Assembly: GCA_946479745.1 (NCBI GenBank) | Contig: CAMLGZ010000001.1 | Span: forward strand, 1 to 64,000 | Direction: 5' to 3' | Length of the DNA: 64,000 nt | Origin: an uncultured Pseudoxanthomonas sp. | GTDB lineage: Bacteria; Pseudomonadota; Gammaproteobacteria; Xanthomonadales; Xanthomonadaceae | Shown: positions 54,425-64,000 of the stretch, piece after piece | Numbering within the stretch: position 1 is the first letter of the stretch | Layout of the letters: each line of letters starts with the position of its first letter | Program-made: the position numbers and the translations under genes | Notes under the pieces: generated by a model | Databases searched by the model: none | What the model was told of the DNA's origin: nothing | Seen by the model: the letters and a program-made list of their open reading frames with translations, nothing else

Positions 54425-54432
54425 ACCAACCC

Positions 54433-54696
54433 ATGGCGATGTCCGAATCCGATATTCAGAAAGGCTGGATCTACCGCACGAGCCACAACCAGGAGCGCCT
54501 GGTGCTGGGCTGGGACCGCGACGGGCGCGTGGTGTACTGCTCCAAGGGCAAGGACAAGGAACGCCCGTTCCAGAACTGCCACGTGCGCATCACCGGCCAG
54601 AAATTCGCGCAGCGCGCGATCGGCAAGGTCAGCCAGATCGAAGACCTGAAACCCTACCTCATCGCCAACAAGGCCACCACCGTAGTGGTGCGCTGA
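54433..54696 (+). CDS. Small conserved protein of unknown function
   Basis: 87 residues, soluble, basic (GWIYRTSHNQERLVLGWDRDGRVVYCSKG, KPYLIANKATTVVVR). High codon-position bias supports coding. No family was recognised. The leader carries the tandem repeat above. No obvious operon partner. Confidence 0.65.
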   Translation: MAMSESDIQKGWIYRTSHNQERLVLGWDRDGRVVYCSKGKDKERPFQNCHVRITGQKFAQRAIGKVSQIEDLKPYLIANKATTVVVR

Positions 54697-54853
54697 AGGC
54701 AGCGCTGGAAGCGACCTGCTGCTCCGATTGGCGGATGCCCCGGGCCGGCTTGATCAGTTCGAAGGACAGATCCTTGCCGTTTTCGCCGAACAATGGCGCC
54801 ACGTACTGCGGCATCGCGGCCATGGCTCCGCAACGCGATACTTGCGGCCGCAT
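54659..54853 (-). CDS. Possible small minus-strand gene
   Basis: 64-codon frame (MRPQVSRCGAMAAMPQYVA, ENGKDLSFELIKPARG) with GC-rich third positions in its middle. It overlaps the 3' end of the gene at 54433 by 38 bp. Without homology knowledge this remains a candidate; it fills the otherwise empty 54697-54942 stretch. Confidence 0.25.
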   Translation of the reverse strand: MRPQVSRCGAMAAMPQYVAPLFGENGKDLSFELIKPARGIRQSEQQVASSAAFSAPLRWWPCWR

Positions 54854-54942
54854 GACGGCCACCGCCGACACGGCCCTGTATCGCGCCAGGAGCCAGGGAC
54901 GCAACCAAGCGCGTATCAGGTCGAGAAAAGAACTCCTCGCGG

Positions 54943-55647
54943 CTATTCCACTTCGACAGCCGGCTCCCGCCGCGCCCATGGCGGCGCTGCCATCCGGAAC
55001 AGCGCCAGGTACGCGCCCACCACCCATGCCGTCGCTGCCATCCAGCCAGCCAGGATGTCGGACGGGAAGTGCACGCCCAGATAGACACGGGAGTAGCCGA
55101 CCACTAGGACGAAGGCGGCGGCAAGCATGAGCATGGGCCAACGCCAGCGCGTCGGCCATGCCAGCAATATGACCGTCGCGGCCAGGGTCATCGAACCCAT
55201 GGCGTGCCCGCTGGGAAAACTGAAAGTGTCTTCCGGCGAAATGGATTCCCACAAGGTCGGCCGGTCGCGTTGGAAGAGTTGCTTGGTCCCCAGATTCAGC
55301 AACGCCGATCCGCAAAAAGCGACCGCGGCGAAGGTCGCCCCGCGCCAGTGGCCGATGCCCAGCAACAGGGCGACGATGGCGGCATCGATGGCGATCACGC
55401 CCTCGTAGCCGATCTTCGAGGCAGCGATGAAAAACCCGTCCAGTCCCGGGCCGGCCAGCGCGTGGGCGCGCAGAAGGATGGGGTCGTCGAACACCAGCTG
55501 TTCCATCTCGTGCACTTCGTCGGCCAGTTCCGCGAATATCCACATCGGCATCAGCAGACCGAGGAAGAGCAAGGCGATCCGCCAGCCATGACGCTTCAGC
55601 AGCGCGGCGACGAACCTGCCGCCGCGTACAGCCGATTCAACCGGCAC
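54943..55647 (-). CDS. PAP2-family phosphatase
   Basis: 234 residues, six membrane segments. Motifs KQLFQRDRP (I), [12 protein letters not shown] (II) and [12 protein letters not shown] (III) are complete, so it should be active on a lipid phosphate such as undecaprenyl diphosphate or phosphatidylglycerophosphate at the membrane. Its start overlaps the ispG stop by 11 bp, suggesting co-transcription. Confidence 0.88.
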   Translation of the reverse strand: MPVESAVRGGRFVAALLKRHGWRIALLFLGLLMPMWIFAELADEVHEMEQLVFDDPILLRAHALAGPGLDGFFIAASKIGYEGVIAIDAAIVALLLGIGHWRGATFAAVAFCGSALLNLGTKQLFQRDRPTLWESISPEDTFSFPSGHAMGSMTLAATVILLAWPTRWRWPMLMLAAAFVLVVGYSRVYLGVHFPSDILAGWMAATAWVVGAYLALFRMAAPPWARREPAVEVE

Positions 55648-56917
55648 TGCGCGCGTATCGCTTTTCGACGTAGCCGTCGATCAGGGCCACGAATTCCCGG
55701 GCGATGTTCTCGCCGCGCAAGGTCACCGCCTTCTCTCCGTCGATGAAAACCGGCGCGGTGGGCGCCTCGCCCGTGCCCGGCAAAGAGATGCCGATGTTGG
55801 CGTGGCGCGATTCACCGGGGCCGTTCACCACGCAGCCCATCACCGCCAGGGTCATGTTCTCGGCGCCCGGATGGCTGACTTTCCATTCCGGCATCTTCGC
55901 GCGCACGTGGTTCTGCACCACACCTGCCAGCTCCTGGAAGAATTCCGAAGTGGTGCGCCCGCAGCCGGGACACGCGGTGACCATGGGCGTGAACGCGCGC
56001 AACCCGGTGGTCTGCAACAGTTCCTGGGCGACGATGACTTCCTGGGTGCGCGACTGGCCGGGCTCCGGCGTGAGCGAAATGCGGATGGTGTCGCCGATGC
56101 CTTCCTGCAGCAGCACCGCCAGGGCCGCCGAGGAAGCGACGATGCCCTTGCTGCCGATGCCGGCTTCGGTGAGGCCCAGGTGCAGCGCGAAATCCGAACG
56201 CTGGGCCAGATCGCGGTACACCGCGATGAGTTCCTGCACGCCGCTGACCTTGCAGCTCAGCACGATGCGTTCGCGCGGCAGACCGATCTCGACCGCACGC
56301 TCAGCCGAATCCAGCGCCGAGCGGATCAGCGCTTCGCGCAGCACCAGGCTGGCTTCCCAGGGTTCGGCGCGCTGGGCATTCTCGTCCATCAGTTGCGCGG
56401 CCAGCGACTGGTCAAGCGAACCCCAGTTCACGCCGATGCGCACGGGCTTGTCGTACTTCAGCGCAAATTCGATCAGTTGGGCGAACTGGGTGTCCTTCTT
56501 GCGCCCGAAACCGACGTTGCCAGGGTTGATGCGGTATTTTCCCAGCGCTTCGGCGCAGGCCGGTTCATTGGTCAGCAGGGTGTGGCCGTTGTAGTGGAAG
56601 TCGCCGATCACCGGCACTTCTATGCCCATCATCCGCAGCTTTTCGACGATGTGCGGTACGGCGGCGGCGGATTCCGGATTGTTCACCGTGATCCGGACCA
56701 TTTCCGAACCGGCGCGCCACAGTTCGGCCACCTGCTTCACCGTGGAAGCGATGTCGGCGGTGTCGGTATTGGTCATGGATTGCACCACCACCGGGTGGCC
56801 GCCACCCAAAGTGACCGCGCCCACCTTGACGGTGCGGTTGATCCGGCGCGGCGTGGGGCCAGCGGCGATAGGGCCAGCTTCTATAGGTGACGGGCAAGGG
56901 GCCGACAGGTCGTTCAT
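55637..56917 (-). CDS. ispG: 4-hydroxy-3-methylbut-2-enyl diphosphate synthase
   Basis: 426-residue [4Fe-4S] enzyme of the MEP isoprenoid pathway. N-terminal TIM-barrel ([33 protein letters not shown]) and the cluster cysteines in [12 protein letters not shown] and [13 protein letters not shown]. Length is typical of proteobacteria. Divergent from xseA across an 82-bp spacer. Confidence 0.95.
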   Translation of the reverse strand: MNDLSAPCPSPIEAGPIAAGPTPRRINRTVKVGAVTLGGGHPVVVQSMTNTDTADIASTVKQVAELWRAGSEMVRITVNNPESAAAVPHIVEKLRMMGIEVPVIGDFHYNGHTLLTNEPACAEALGKYRINPGNVGFGRKKDTQFAQLIEFALKYDKPVRIGVNWGSLDQSLAAQLMDENAQRAEPWEASLVLREALIRSALDSAERAVEIGLPRERIVLSCKVSGVQELIAVYRDLAQRSDFALHLGLTEAGIGSKGIVASSAALAVLLQEGIGDTIRISLTPEPGQSRTQEVIVAQELLQTTGLRAFTPMVTACPGCGRTTSEFFQELAGVVQNHVRAKMPEWKVSHPGAENMTLAVMGCVVNGPGESRHANIGISLPGTGEAPTAPVFIDGEKAVTLRGENIAREFVALIDGYVEKRYARSAG

Positions 56918-56999
56918 GTCGGCTATTTTAGACGCTTCCGGCGCCGCTTCGGCCTGCCCTGCCTTTCCGCCAGTGAAACAGCTGGGTTAGGGTAGCGGG

Positions 57000-58343
57000 A
57001 TGACCCAGGACCCCGCCCGCGACATCCTCACCCCCACTCAGCTCAACACGCTGGCGCGCGACCTGCTGGAAAGCGCCTTCCCGCTGGTATGGGTGGAGGC
57101 CGAACTGGGCAATGTCACCCGGCCCGCCTCGGGGCATCTTTACTTCACCCTCAAGGATGCGCGCGCGCAGGTGAAGTGCGCGATGTTCAAGCCCAAGAGC
57201 CAGTGGCTGAAATTCGTGCCGCGCGAGGGCCTGCGCGTGCTGGGGCGCGGACGCCTGACCCTGTATGAGGCGCGCGGCGACTACCAACTGGTCATGGACC
57301 ACTTGGAAGAAGCCGGCGAAGGCGCGTTGCGCCGCGCCTTCGATGAATTGAAAGCGAAGCTGGCCGCCGAAGGCCTGTTTGACGAAGAACGCAAGCGCGC
57401 CCTGCCCGCCCATGTCCAGCGCCTGGCCGTCATCACTTCGCCCAGCGGCGCTGCGATACGCGATGTACTGAGCGTGCTCGGGCGGCGTTTCCCCTTGCTG
57501 GAAGTCGATGTGCTGCCCGTGCAGGTGCAAGGCGAAACGGCGGCGGTGCAGATCACCGCGATGCTCAAGCGTGCGGGCGCTTCGGGCCGCTACGATGTGA
57601 TCCTGCTGACCCGCGGCGGCGGTTCGCTGGAAGACCTGTGGGCGTTCAACGACGAACAGCTGGCGCGCGCGATCGCTGCTTCGCCCGTGCCGGTGGTGTC
57701 GGCGGTCGGCCACGAGACCGATTTCAGCCTTTCCGATTTCGCAGCCGATCTGCGTGCGCCCACTCCCTCGGTCGCCGCCGAACTGCTGGTTCCCAACCGG
57801 ATCGATCTGATCACCCGCCTGCAAGGATTGCAACGCCGCATGTCCGCGTTGCAATTGCAGTCGCTGCGCCAGTCCATGCAACGTGCCGACCGCGCAGTGC
57901 TGCGTCTGCAAGCCATGCGTCCACAGGCGCGCCTGCAACTGTTGCAACGACGCCGGTTGGAAGCGCAGCGGCGGCTGGAATCCGCATGGCGCGAGCAGTT
58001 GGAACGCCGTCATGCCTCATTGCGCCACGCTGCCGCCGTACTGCGATCCAACCAGCCGCAACGACGCGTGGCGAGCCTGCAGGAAAACCTGCTGTCTTTG
58101 GCGCAACGGGCGCAAGCGGCCACTGCCCGCACCCTGCAGCGCGATGCCCAGGAGCTGCGTGGATTGGCGCGTTCGCTCGAAGCCGTAAGTCCGCTGGCGA
58201 CCATCGCGCGCGGCTATTCCATCCTGCAGGACGATGCTGGGCGCATCGTGCGCAGCGTGGGTGAGGCGACAGCGGGAGATCGACTCACCGCGCGTCTCCG
58301 CGACGGTGCATTGAAGGTTCGCGTCGAAGAACCTGGCAGCTGA
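57000..58343 (+). CDS. xseA: Exodeoxyribonuclease VII large subunit
   Basis: 447 residues. N-terminal OB-fold ([23 protein letters not shown]), catalytic segment ([62 protein letters not shown]) and a long helical C-terminal region ending ARGYSIL. It degrades single-stranded DNA with XseB, which is not in the window. Confidence 0.95.
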   Translation: MTQDPARDILTPTQLNTLARDLLESAFPLVWVEAELGNVTRPASGHLYFTLKDARAQVKCAMFKPKSQWLKFVPREGLRVLGRGRLTLYEARGDYQLVMDHLEEAGEGALRRAFDELKAKLAAEGLFDEERKRALPAHVQRLAVITSPSGAAIRDVLSVLGRRFPLLEVDVLPVQVQGETAAVQITAMLKRAGASGRYDVILLTRGGGSLEDLWAFNDEQLARAIAASPVPVVSAVGHETDFSLSDFAADLRAPTPSVAAELLVPNRIDLITRLQGLQRRMSALQLQSLRQSMQRADRAVLRLQAMRPQARLQLLQRRRLEAQRRLESAWREQLERRHASLRHAAAVLRSNQPQRRVASLQENLLSLAQRAQAATARTLQRDAQELRGLARSLEAVSPLATIARGYSILQDDAGRIVRSVGEATAGDRLTARLRDGALKVRVEEPGS

Positions 58344-58568
58344 ATCGGCCGCGCCACGCATAACGACAAGCGGGTTACGTTTCGCTGTAAACGTTATCAA
58401 CACGAATGTAATCGCGCATACGCAACAAACCTCCAGGTTTGCAGCCTGATGCCTCTTATTTGCTGACATGAAAATGTTATTAGTCGTGGCGAGCTGCCAT
58501 GGTCATCATGCGGCTCGACGCAACAGGGGCGTCTCGTTCTCGACCGCATCTATTCCATGGGAGGAATC

Positions 58569-61094
58569 ATGTCCAAACATCCGCACGCACGTCGCCGCGT
58601 CTTCAAGCCCGTCATTCTCACTCCTCGCCTTACCGTTCTTAGCCTGAGTTTGCTACTCGCTTTGCCAGCGGTCGCGCAGGAGCCTGCATCCTCTGCGCAG
58701 GAGGCCGTGCAACTCGATGCGGTCCAGGTGCTGGGTTCGCGCGCCAAGGGCCGCACCGCAGCGGAAACCGCGGCACCGGTCGATGTGATCAACCGCGAAC
58801 AGCTGGAACGCACCGGCGCGCAGGAAGTCGGACAGATCCTGCAGATGCTCGAACCCAGCTTCAATTTCTCGCGCACCACCATCAGCGATGGCACCGACAT
58901 CCTGCGCCCCGCCACGCTGCGCTCGCTCGGCCCCGACCAGGTACTGGTGCTGGTCAACGGCAAGCGCCGGCACCAGCAGGCACTGGTCAACGTGCAGCAG
59001 ACCATCGCCCGCGGCTCGGCGGGCACCGACATCAACGCGATTCCCGTTTCGGCCATCGAACGTATCGAAGTGCTGCGCGATGGCGCGGCGGCGCAATACG
59101 GCTCGGACGCGATCGCTGGCGTGATCAACATCGTGCTCCGGCGCCAGACCGACGAGACCCGGGTGTCGTTCGAAGCGGGCCAGACCTACGAAGGCGATGG
59201 CACCGTGCTGCATGGCGGCGTCAACACCGGCTTCAAGCTCGGCGATGAAGGCTTCCTCAATCTGAGCGTCGAATACCGCGACCGCGAAGCGACCAACCGC
59301 GCCGGTCCCGATCTGCTGCGCGTGGATCCCCCGCGCGTGACGCAGAAGATCGGCGATGCCGACGCCAAGGATGCCTATTTCTGGCTAAACGGCGGCCTGC
59401 CGATCGGCGCGGGCGAGCTTTACTGGTTCGGCGGCATCTCGAGGCGCGAAGGCGATTCCTCGGGCTTCTTCCGCAGCGCCGGCGACGGCCGCACCGTGCC
59501 CGACCTGTATCCCAACGGCTTCCTGCCCAACATCATCACCACGGTCGAGGACGGTTCGCTCGCAGTCGGCTATCGCGCGCCGTTGGGGGACAACTGGGAC
59601 TGGGACGTGTCGGTGAACCACGGCCGCAGCAAATTCGGCTTCCACGAACGCAATTCGGTCAACGTGAGCTGGTGGTATGAACCGGCACCCGGGGGCGGCA
59701 TCTACGCGGATTCGCCGACCTCCGCCGACACCGGTACGCTGGAATTCGACCAGACCACGTTCAATCTGGATTTCCGCGGCCGGGTCGACTGGGGCATCGG
59801 CAATGAGCCGCTGAGCCTGGCTACCGGCTTCGAGTATCGCCGCGACAACTATGCGATCAAGGCCGGCGATCCGGTGTCCTATACTTACGGGCGCACCAAT
59901 GATCCCTCCATCGCTATATTCGACCAGAACGGCGGTTTCGCCGCACCGGGTATCCAGGGCTTCCCGGGCTTTTCGCCGAACGAGGCAGTGGATGAGGGAC
60001 GCCACAACTACGCCGTCTATTTCGATGCGGAGTCGCGACTGACCCAGCGTTTCCTGCTCGGCGCAGCGGTGCGTTTCGAGGACTACTCGGACTTCGGCAA
60101 CACCACCACCGGCAAACTGTCCGCACGCTTCGATTTCAACGACAAGTTCGCCTTGCGCGGCACCGTCTCCACCGGCTTCCGTGCGCCGGGCGTGCAGCAG
60201 CTGTTCTATAGCCAGCGCTCGACCAACATCGACCCGGCCACGGGCAATCTGGCCGATACGCTGACCGCACGCCAGGACAGCGACGTCACCCGTGCGTTCG
60301 GCATCAACCCGTTGAAGGAAGAAGAATCCACCAGCGCCACGCTCGGCCTGGTCTTCCGCCCCAGCGAGAATTTCAGCCTGACGGTGGACGTATTCCGCAT
60401 CGACATCGACGACCGCATCATCTTCTCCAGCAACATACGCCCGGAGACCGTCGGCGGCGACGGCCTGGCTTGCGACGCCACCAACAGCAACTGCCCGATC
60501 CGCGCCATCCTCGCGCCGTTCGATGTAGCCCAGGCGCAGTTCTTCACCAACGCCATCGACACCCGCACCACGGGCATCGATATCGTCGGCGAATACAGCA
60601 CCGAGGCCGCAGGCGGCACGCTGGATCTGACCGCACTGCTGCATTGGAACAAGACCGAGGTCACCGATCGCCGCTCGCAATCGGCGATCCTGCCGCCGGC
60701 GATGCTGTTCGACGACAGCCAGGTGACCTTGATCGAGGAAGGCCAGCCCGGCGCGCATCACGTGTTGCAGGGTGTGTACCAGATCGGGAAATGGGACTGG
60801 ACCTTGCGCGCAAACTATTACGGCTCGGTCTCCGGCTCGGGCTTCGCGCCCAAGCAGACCTGGGACGGACAGACGCTTTTCGATGCCGCGGTCGGCGTCG
60901 ACATCACCGACAAGCTGCGCCTGTCGGTCGGCGCCAACAACCTGCTCGATACCTATCCCGACAAGTGGAAAGTCGGCGCCGACGATCCGAACGTGAATCC
61001 GTTCCCGTCCCTGGGTTTCGTATACGGCTGGGAAACGCTGCCGTTCGGCATCAACGGCGGTTATTACTACGCCAGGCTGGATTTCAGGTTCTAG
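58569..61094 (+). CDS. TonB-dependent receptor, substrate unknown
   Basis: 841 residues. Signal peptide (LLLALPAVAQ), plug (LDAVQVLGSRAKGRTAAETAAPVDVI, RSLGPDQVLVLVNGKRRHQQALVN, ERIEVLRDGAAAQYGSDAIAGVINIVL) and barrel ending YYYARLDFRF. This plug type (RSLGPDQVLVLVNGKRRH) is common in Xanthomonadales receptors for non-siderophore substrates. ATG 58569 with GGAGGA is chosen over 58557. No metabolic neighbours hint at substrate. Confidence 0.85.
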   Translation: MSKHPHARRRVFKPVILTPRLTVLSLSLLLALPAVAQEPASSAQEAVQLDAVQVLGSRAKGRTAAETAAPVDVINREQLERTGAQEVGQILQMLEPSFNFSRTTISDGTDILRPATLRSLGPDQVLVLVNGKRRHQQALVNVQQTIARGSAGTDINAIPVSAIERIEVLRDGAAAQYGSDAIAGVINIVLRRQTDETRVSFEAGQTYEGDGTVLHGGVNTGFKLGDEGFLNLSVEYRDREATNRAGPDLLRVDPPRVTQKIGDADAKDAYFWLNGGLPIGAGELYWFGGISRREGDSSGFFRSAGDGRTVPDLYPNGFLPNIITTVEDGSLAVGYRAPLGDNWDWDVSVNHGRSKFGFHERNSVNVSWWYEPAPGGGIYADSPTSADTGTLEFDQTTFNLDFRGRVDWGIGNEPLSLATGFEYRRDNYAIKAGDPVSYTYGRTNDPSIAIFDQNGGFAAPGIQGFPGFSPNEAVDEGRHNYAVYFDAESRLTQRFLLGAAVRFEDYSDFGNTTTGKLSARFDFNDKFALRGTVSTGFRAPGVQQLFYSQRSTNIDPATGNLADTLTARQDSDVTRAFGINPLKEEESTSATLGLVFRPSENFSLTVDVFRIDIDDRIIFSSNIRPETVGGDGLACDATNSNCPIRAILAPFDVAQAQFFTNAIDTRTTGIDIVGEYSTEAAGGTLDLTALLHWNKTEVTDRRSQSAILPPAMLFDDSQVTLIEEGQPGAHHVLQGVYQIGKWDWTLRANYYGSVSGSGFAPKQTWDGQTLFDAAVGVDITDKLRLSVGANNLLDTYPDKWKVGADDPNVNPFPSLGFVYGWETLPFGINGGYYYARLDFRF

Positions 61095-61187
61095 GGCGGC
61101 GTATCGGCGCGGGAAACATTTAATGTCACTTGCGAGACTCATGCAGCCTGGTCGAGAGTAAAAGCGCCCCGGATGGCGTCGATTGCA

Positions 61188-61412
61188 CCCTTCTCCCGCT
61201 AGCGGGAGAAGAGCCTGCCCCGTACTTGATACGGGGTGGCCTGCAGGCCGGATGAGGGGAAGCGGAGCCGCAAACGATTGGGTAGGTAGTGATATCTCGA
61301 GTGTGAAAGGACTTGGAATCCTTCACTCGACATGATCTGGATGCCGAAGTAGACCGGCGCCGGCTCTCCCCTCACCCGCCTTCGGCACCCTCTCCCGCTA
61401 GCGGGAGAGGGG
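61188..61412. repeat. CCCTTCTCCC-type inverted element without nuclease
   Basis: Left module 61188-61260 (CCCTTCTCCCGCTAGCGGGA, GCCTGCCCCGTACTTGATAC, GGATGAGGGG) closely matches the left module of the DUF559 element; right module 61364-61412 is its weaker complement. The ~100 bp between carry no gene. Lies in the 450-bp gap between the TonB receptor and the VWA gene. Confidence 0.7.
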
Positions 61413-61544
61413 TTTGATTGTTTTCTCTTGTGATTTAGACAATCAAACTACCCGCTCTTCAAGACGTGGAGCGCGCGCGCGTCTACTTAACCCCACTTGC
61501 GGACCTACCGCGTTGAACTCCCTGTCCACCACGGGAGAACCGCC

Positions 61545-63323
61545 ATGCAACGCCGCCTGCCCCGCAAGACCCTGCTTCACAACGCACTGTTTTTCGCCAG
61601 CCTGATCGCCATCGCCGCCATCAGCGGCTGCAAGTCCAAGCCCGAGACCGCGGCCGAGGCCCCAGCCGACGCTTCCGTGCTGCAAGAAGCGGCACTGGAC
61701 CGTGTGGAAGTCACCGACACCCGCATGAAACGTGCGGACCTGGAACGACGCCAGCTTGCGGGCGCCGCCAAGGCGAGCGTCGGCTATGCGCCGCCAGCGC
61801 CTCCCGCACCGATGTCCTATGCACCGACCAGCAATGCAGTCCACGCGCGGATCGCACCGGCCTACCTCCAGCCCGAGCCCGCCAACACCGAAAAATACGC
61901 CGAGCGCACCGACAACCCCGTACACCGCACCAGCGAACAGCCCGTCTCCACCTTCTCCGTCGATGTCGACACCGGCAGCTACAGCAATGTACGTCGGATG
62001 CTGACCCAGGGCGTGCGTCCGCCAGCCGATTCGGTGCGCGCGGAGGAATTCATCAACTACTTCAGCTATCAGCATCCTGCCCCGGCCAACCGCAATGTTC
62101 CCTTCCGCGTCACCACCGAGCTGGCGGCCGCGCCGTGGAACAACCAACGCCAACTTTTGATGATCGGCATCAAGGGTTACGACGTCCCCAAGGCGACGCT
62201 CCCGCCTTCCAACCTGGTGTTCCTGATCGATACTTCCGGGTCGATGGATTCGCCAGACAAACTGCCGCTGCTGAAACAGGCGTTCTCGATGCTGGTACCG
62301 CAGCTGCGCGAACAGGATCGCGTTTCCATTGTGGTCTACGCCGGCTCGGCGGGATTGGTACTGCCGGCCACGCCCGGCGACCGGCACGAGGAAATACTGG
62401 CGGCGCTGGATAATCTGCAGGCGGGCGGAAGCACCAACGGCGGCGAAGGCATCCAGCTTGCCTACGCCATGGCCAAGCAGTCTTACCTGAAAGACGGCGT
62501 CAACCGCGTAATCCTGGCCACCGACGGCGATTTCAACGTGGGTACCGTCAGCCAGGAAGCCCTGGAGACACTGGTGGGCGATCAGCGCAAATCCGGCATT
62601 GCGCTGACCACGCTGGGCTTCGGACAGGGCAACTACAACGACAGCATGGCCGAACGGCTGGCCGATGTAGGCGATGGCAACCACGCTTACATCGACACGC
62701 CGCAGGAAGCGCGCAAGGTGCTGGTGGAGGAAATGCAGGCGACCTTGCTGACCATCGCCCGCGACGTGAAAATCCAGATCGAATTCAATCCGGCATTGGT
62801 TTCAGAATACCGTTTGATCGGTTACGAAAACCGCCTGTTGAACCGCGAAGATTTCGCCAATGACAAAGTCGATGGCGGCGATATCGGCGCAGGCCATGAA
62901 GTCACCGCCCTGTACGAAATCACCCCCGCCGGTTCCGCGGCAGAACGTCTACCCGCGTTGCGTTACGGCAGCAACAAGCCTGGAACGGCCGGCAACGCGA
63001 ACGAACTGGCCCATCTGCGCCTGCGCTACAAACTTCCGGGCGCGGACAACAGCCGTTTGATCGAGACGCCCATCCTGCGCTCGTCGCTGACCACGCACCC
63101 CAGCCAGTCGCTGCGCTTCGCCAGCGCCGTATCGGCCTACGCCGACCTGCTGCGGGGCGGAACGCATGTGGAGAAGTGGAGCTGGAACGACGTCGCCGAA
63201 GCTGCGCGCAGTGCGCAGGGCGAAGATCGCTACGGTCTGCGCAGGGAATTCGTGGATATGGTCGGCCAGGCGCGCCGTATCGTGGCCAACAACAGCAGTA
63301 CGCCGGCTATTGCGGGCGAATGA
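61545..63323 (+). CDS. VWA-domain lipoprotein, YfbK-like
   Basis: 592 residues. Lipobox signal (LIAIAAISGC). N-terminal YfbK-type domain (STFSVDVDTGSYSNVRRMLTQG, VRAEEFINYFSY), a VWA domain with MIDAS DTSGSMDSPDK (~residue 240), GGSTNGGEGIQLAY and ATDGDFNVG, and a C-terminal domain (SLRFASAVSAYADLLRGG). Probably periplasm-facing and metal-binding; role unknown in this family. ATG 61545 follows GGGAGAA. Confidence 0.85.
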   Translation: MQRRLPRKTLLHNALFFASLIAIAAISGCKSKPETAAEAPADASVLQEAALDRVEVTDTRMKRADLERRQLAGAAKASVGYAPPAPPAPMSYAPTSNAVHARIAPAYLQPEPANTEKYAERTDNPVHRTSEQPVSTFSVDVDTGSYSNVRRMLTQGVRPPADSVRAEEFINYFSYQHPAPANRNVPFRVTTELAAAPWNNQRQLLMIGIKGYDVPKATLPPSNLVFLIDTSGSMDSPDKLPLLKQAFSMLVPQLREQDRVSIVVYAGSAGLVLPATPGDRHEEILAALDNLQAGGSTNGGEGIQLAYAMAKQSYLKDGVNRVILATDGDFNVGTVSQEALETLVGDQRKSGIALTTLGFGQGNYNDSMAERLADVGDGNHAYIDTPQEARKVLVEEMQATLLTIARDVKIQIEFNPALVSEYRLIGYENRLLNREDFANDKVDGGDIGAGHEVTALYEITPAGSAAERLPALRYGSNKPGTAGNANELAHLRLRYKLPGADNSRLIETPILRSSLTTHPSQSLRFASAVSAYADLLRGGTHVEKWSWNDVAEAARSAQGEDRYGLRREFVDMVGQARRIVANNSSTPAIAGE

Positions 63324-63476
63324 CGGCAAGCGGATGACAACCCCGGCCGTCCGCACAAGGACGTGCGGTCCGGCTTGCCGGTGCCGATGACAGGAACCTC
63401 TGTCGGCTCCGTCTCAATCCGTGCGACACAAGGATGTTCCCATGCCTCCGCGTTCGACCCGACGCGATCAGAGGGA

Positions 63477-63743
63477 ATGACGATGCGGCTTCAAGGCGCT
63501 GTAGTGAACGAACAGGGTGTGACTTTCTCCATCGTCGTCGTGAAGGAATCTGCAACGCAGACCAGCGCCTCGGCAGAACGTGCGCGGGTTTCCTGCCGGC
63601 ACCTTTTCCCCGGCATGCCGATCATTCTCGCCTCGCAGAACTCGAGCGGCCGTTTCAAGTATCAGGGGCGCCTGGACATCGTAAGGTTCCTGTCCAGGAC
63701 CGACCCTAGTCGGATCCCGTGGAAGGAATACACGGTCTCCTAG
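63477..63743 (+). CDS. Small conserved protein
   Basis: 88 residues (MTMRLQGAVVNEQGVTFSIV, CRHLFPGMPIILASQNSSG, IPWKEYTVS). Looks like a compact soluble domain seen in short hypothetical proteins of gammaproteobacteria. ATG 63477 follows GAGGGA. Function unknown. Confidence 0.6.
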   Translation: MTMRLQGAVVNEQGVTFSIVVVKESATQTSASAERARVSCRHLFPGMPIILASQNSSGRFKYQGRLDIVRFLSRTDPSRIPWKEYTVS

Positions 63744-63772
63744 ATCCTGTTCGCGATCCCGGGAGGAGCGCT

Positions 63773-63827
63773 GTAGGAGCGACGTAAGTCGCGAACTCTA
63801 CGCATTCGCGACTTACGTCGCTCCTAC
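63773..63827. repeat. REP palindrome, GTAGGAGCGACGTAAGTCGC type
   Basis: Near-perfect inverted arms with GTAG/CTAC ends, related to 49082-49154. A half-unit GCGCTCCTAC follows at 63838. Confidence 0.75.
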
Positions 63828-63869
63828 GGCGCCCACGGCGCTCCTACGACCTGTCGACCATACGGACGA

Positions 63870-64000
63870 TCAATCCCAATTCGGCTCCAGCGGCGGCGGT
63901 GGCAACCCGCCGATCTGCGCCGCGGGCCGCCCCAGCAGATAGCCTTGCCCATAACTGCAGCCCAGGTCGATCAGCGCCTGGCGCTGCTCATCGGTTTCCA
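63870..64000 (-). CDS. C-terminal end of an EAL-domain protein (partial)
   Basis: The frame enters from the right edge and stops at TGA (63870-63872). It reads TDEQRQALIDLGCSYGQGYL, then LGRPAAQIGG, the usual end of EAL c-di-GMP phosphodiesterase domains (LGCxxGQGYLxxxP). The rest of the gene is outside the window. Confidence 0.75.
   Translation of the reverse strand, partial: ETDEQRQALIDLGCSYGQGYLLGRPAAQIGGLPPPPLEPNWD

Noticed and set aside
58344..58568. AT-rich spacer before the TonB receptor as a cobalamin riboswitch
   Set aside because: No B12-box or conserved core could be found; it is probably just the promoter region.
59385..61142. 585-codon frame antisense to the TonB receptor at 58569
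   Set aside because: Composition of an antisense shadow; receptor coding is clear.

Overview
The window is chromosomal DNA from a GC-rich gammaproteobacterium of the Lysobacteraceae (Xanthomonadaceae). This is supported by the protein families (FimX, a divergent EF-P/EpmB pair, maltodextrin TonB receptor locus, ThrABC), by numerous TonB-dependent receptors, and by GTAG-type REP palindromes and 'GTCATCCCAGCGAAAGCTGG' repeats typical of this family. The genus cannot be fixed from the sequence alone. Most of the window is ordinary core genome.

Layout. 1-5 kb: a gene tail with a duplicated copy, then a minus-strand group mtaD, ubiG, gph, a squalene/phytoene-synthase-like gene and folE2. 5-9 kb: efp and epmB (divergent), fimX. 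9-18 kb: htpX, gluQRS, a PHA block (phbB, phaR, second phbB), a minus-strand envelope trio (SUMF1-type lipoprotein, M48 protease, SRPBCC protein) and rnd. 18.2-21.5 kb: a lower-GC island with a methyltransferase and a secreted beta-helix protein, ending at tRNA-Ala(CGC); a decayed copy of the tRNA unit lies at its left edge. 21.6-30 kb: starch/maltodextrin locus (TonB receptor, GH13 alpha-glucosidase, MFS sugar transporter, secreted alpha-amylase), joined by a shared 19-bp operator-like motif. 30-36.8 kb: acyltransferase, a Fur-type siderophore locus (TonB receptor, DUF3325, DUF3649, PepSY protein) and a LacI regulator. 36.8-42.1 kb: thrA-thrB-thrC with a Thr/Ile-rich leader peptide, then tRNA-Arg(CCT). 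42.4-49.1 kb: cyanophycin locus (cphB, a small membrane protein, cphA, a Mur ligase). 49.2-58.3 kb: aldehyde dehydrogenase (ALDH7), DUF4190, pyrD, murB, EamA transporter, PAP2 phosphatase, ispG, xseA. 58.5-64 kb: another TonB receptor, a VWA lipoprotein, a small conserved protein and the end of an EAL-domain gene.

The most unusual structure is in the Mur ligase gene at 46785-49085. A complete DUF559 (Vsr-like) endonuclease domain, bracketed by long terminal inverted repeats, sits in frame inside the ligase. The same flanking modules, without the nuclease, recur at 38136-38277 (between thrB and thrC) and 61188-61412. This suggests a nuclease-bearing mobile element with non-autonomous derivatives. 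Two further oddities recur: duplicated gene 3' ends that differ only at synonymous positions (1-211 and 13361-13529), and GTAG-type REP elements whose terminal TAG serves as the stop codon of the adjoining gene (four cases, plus one that abuts the stop).
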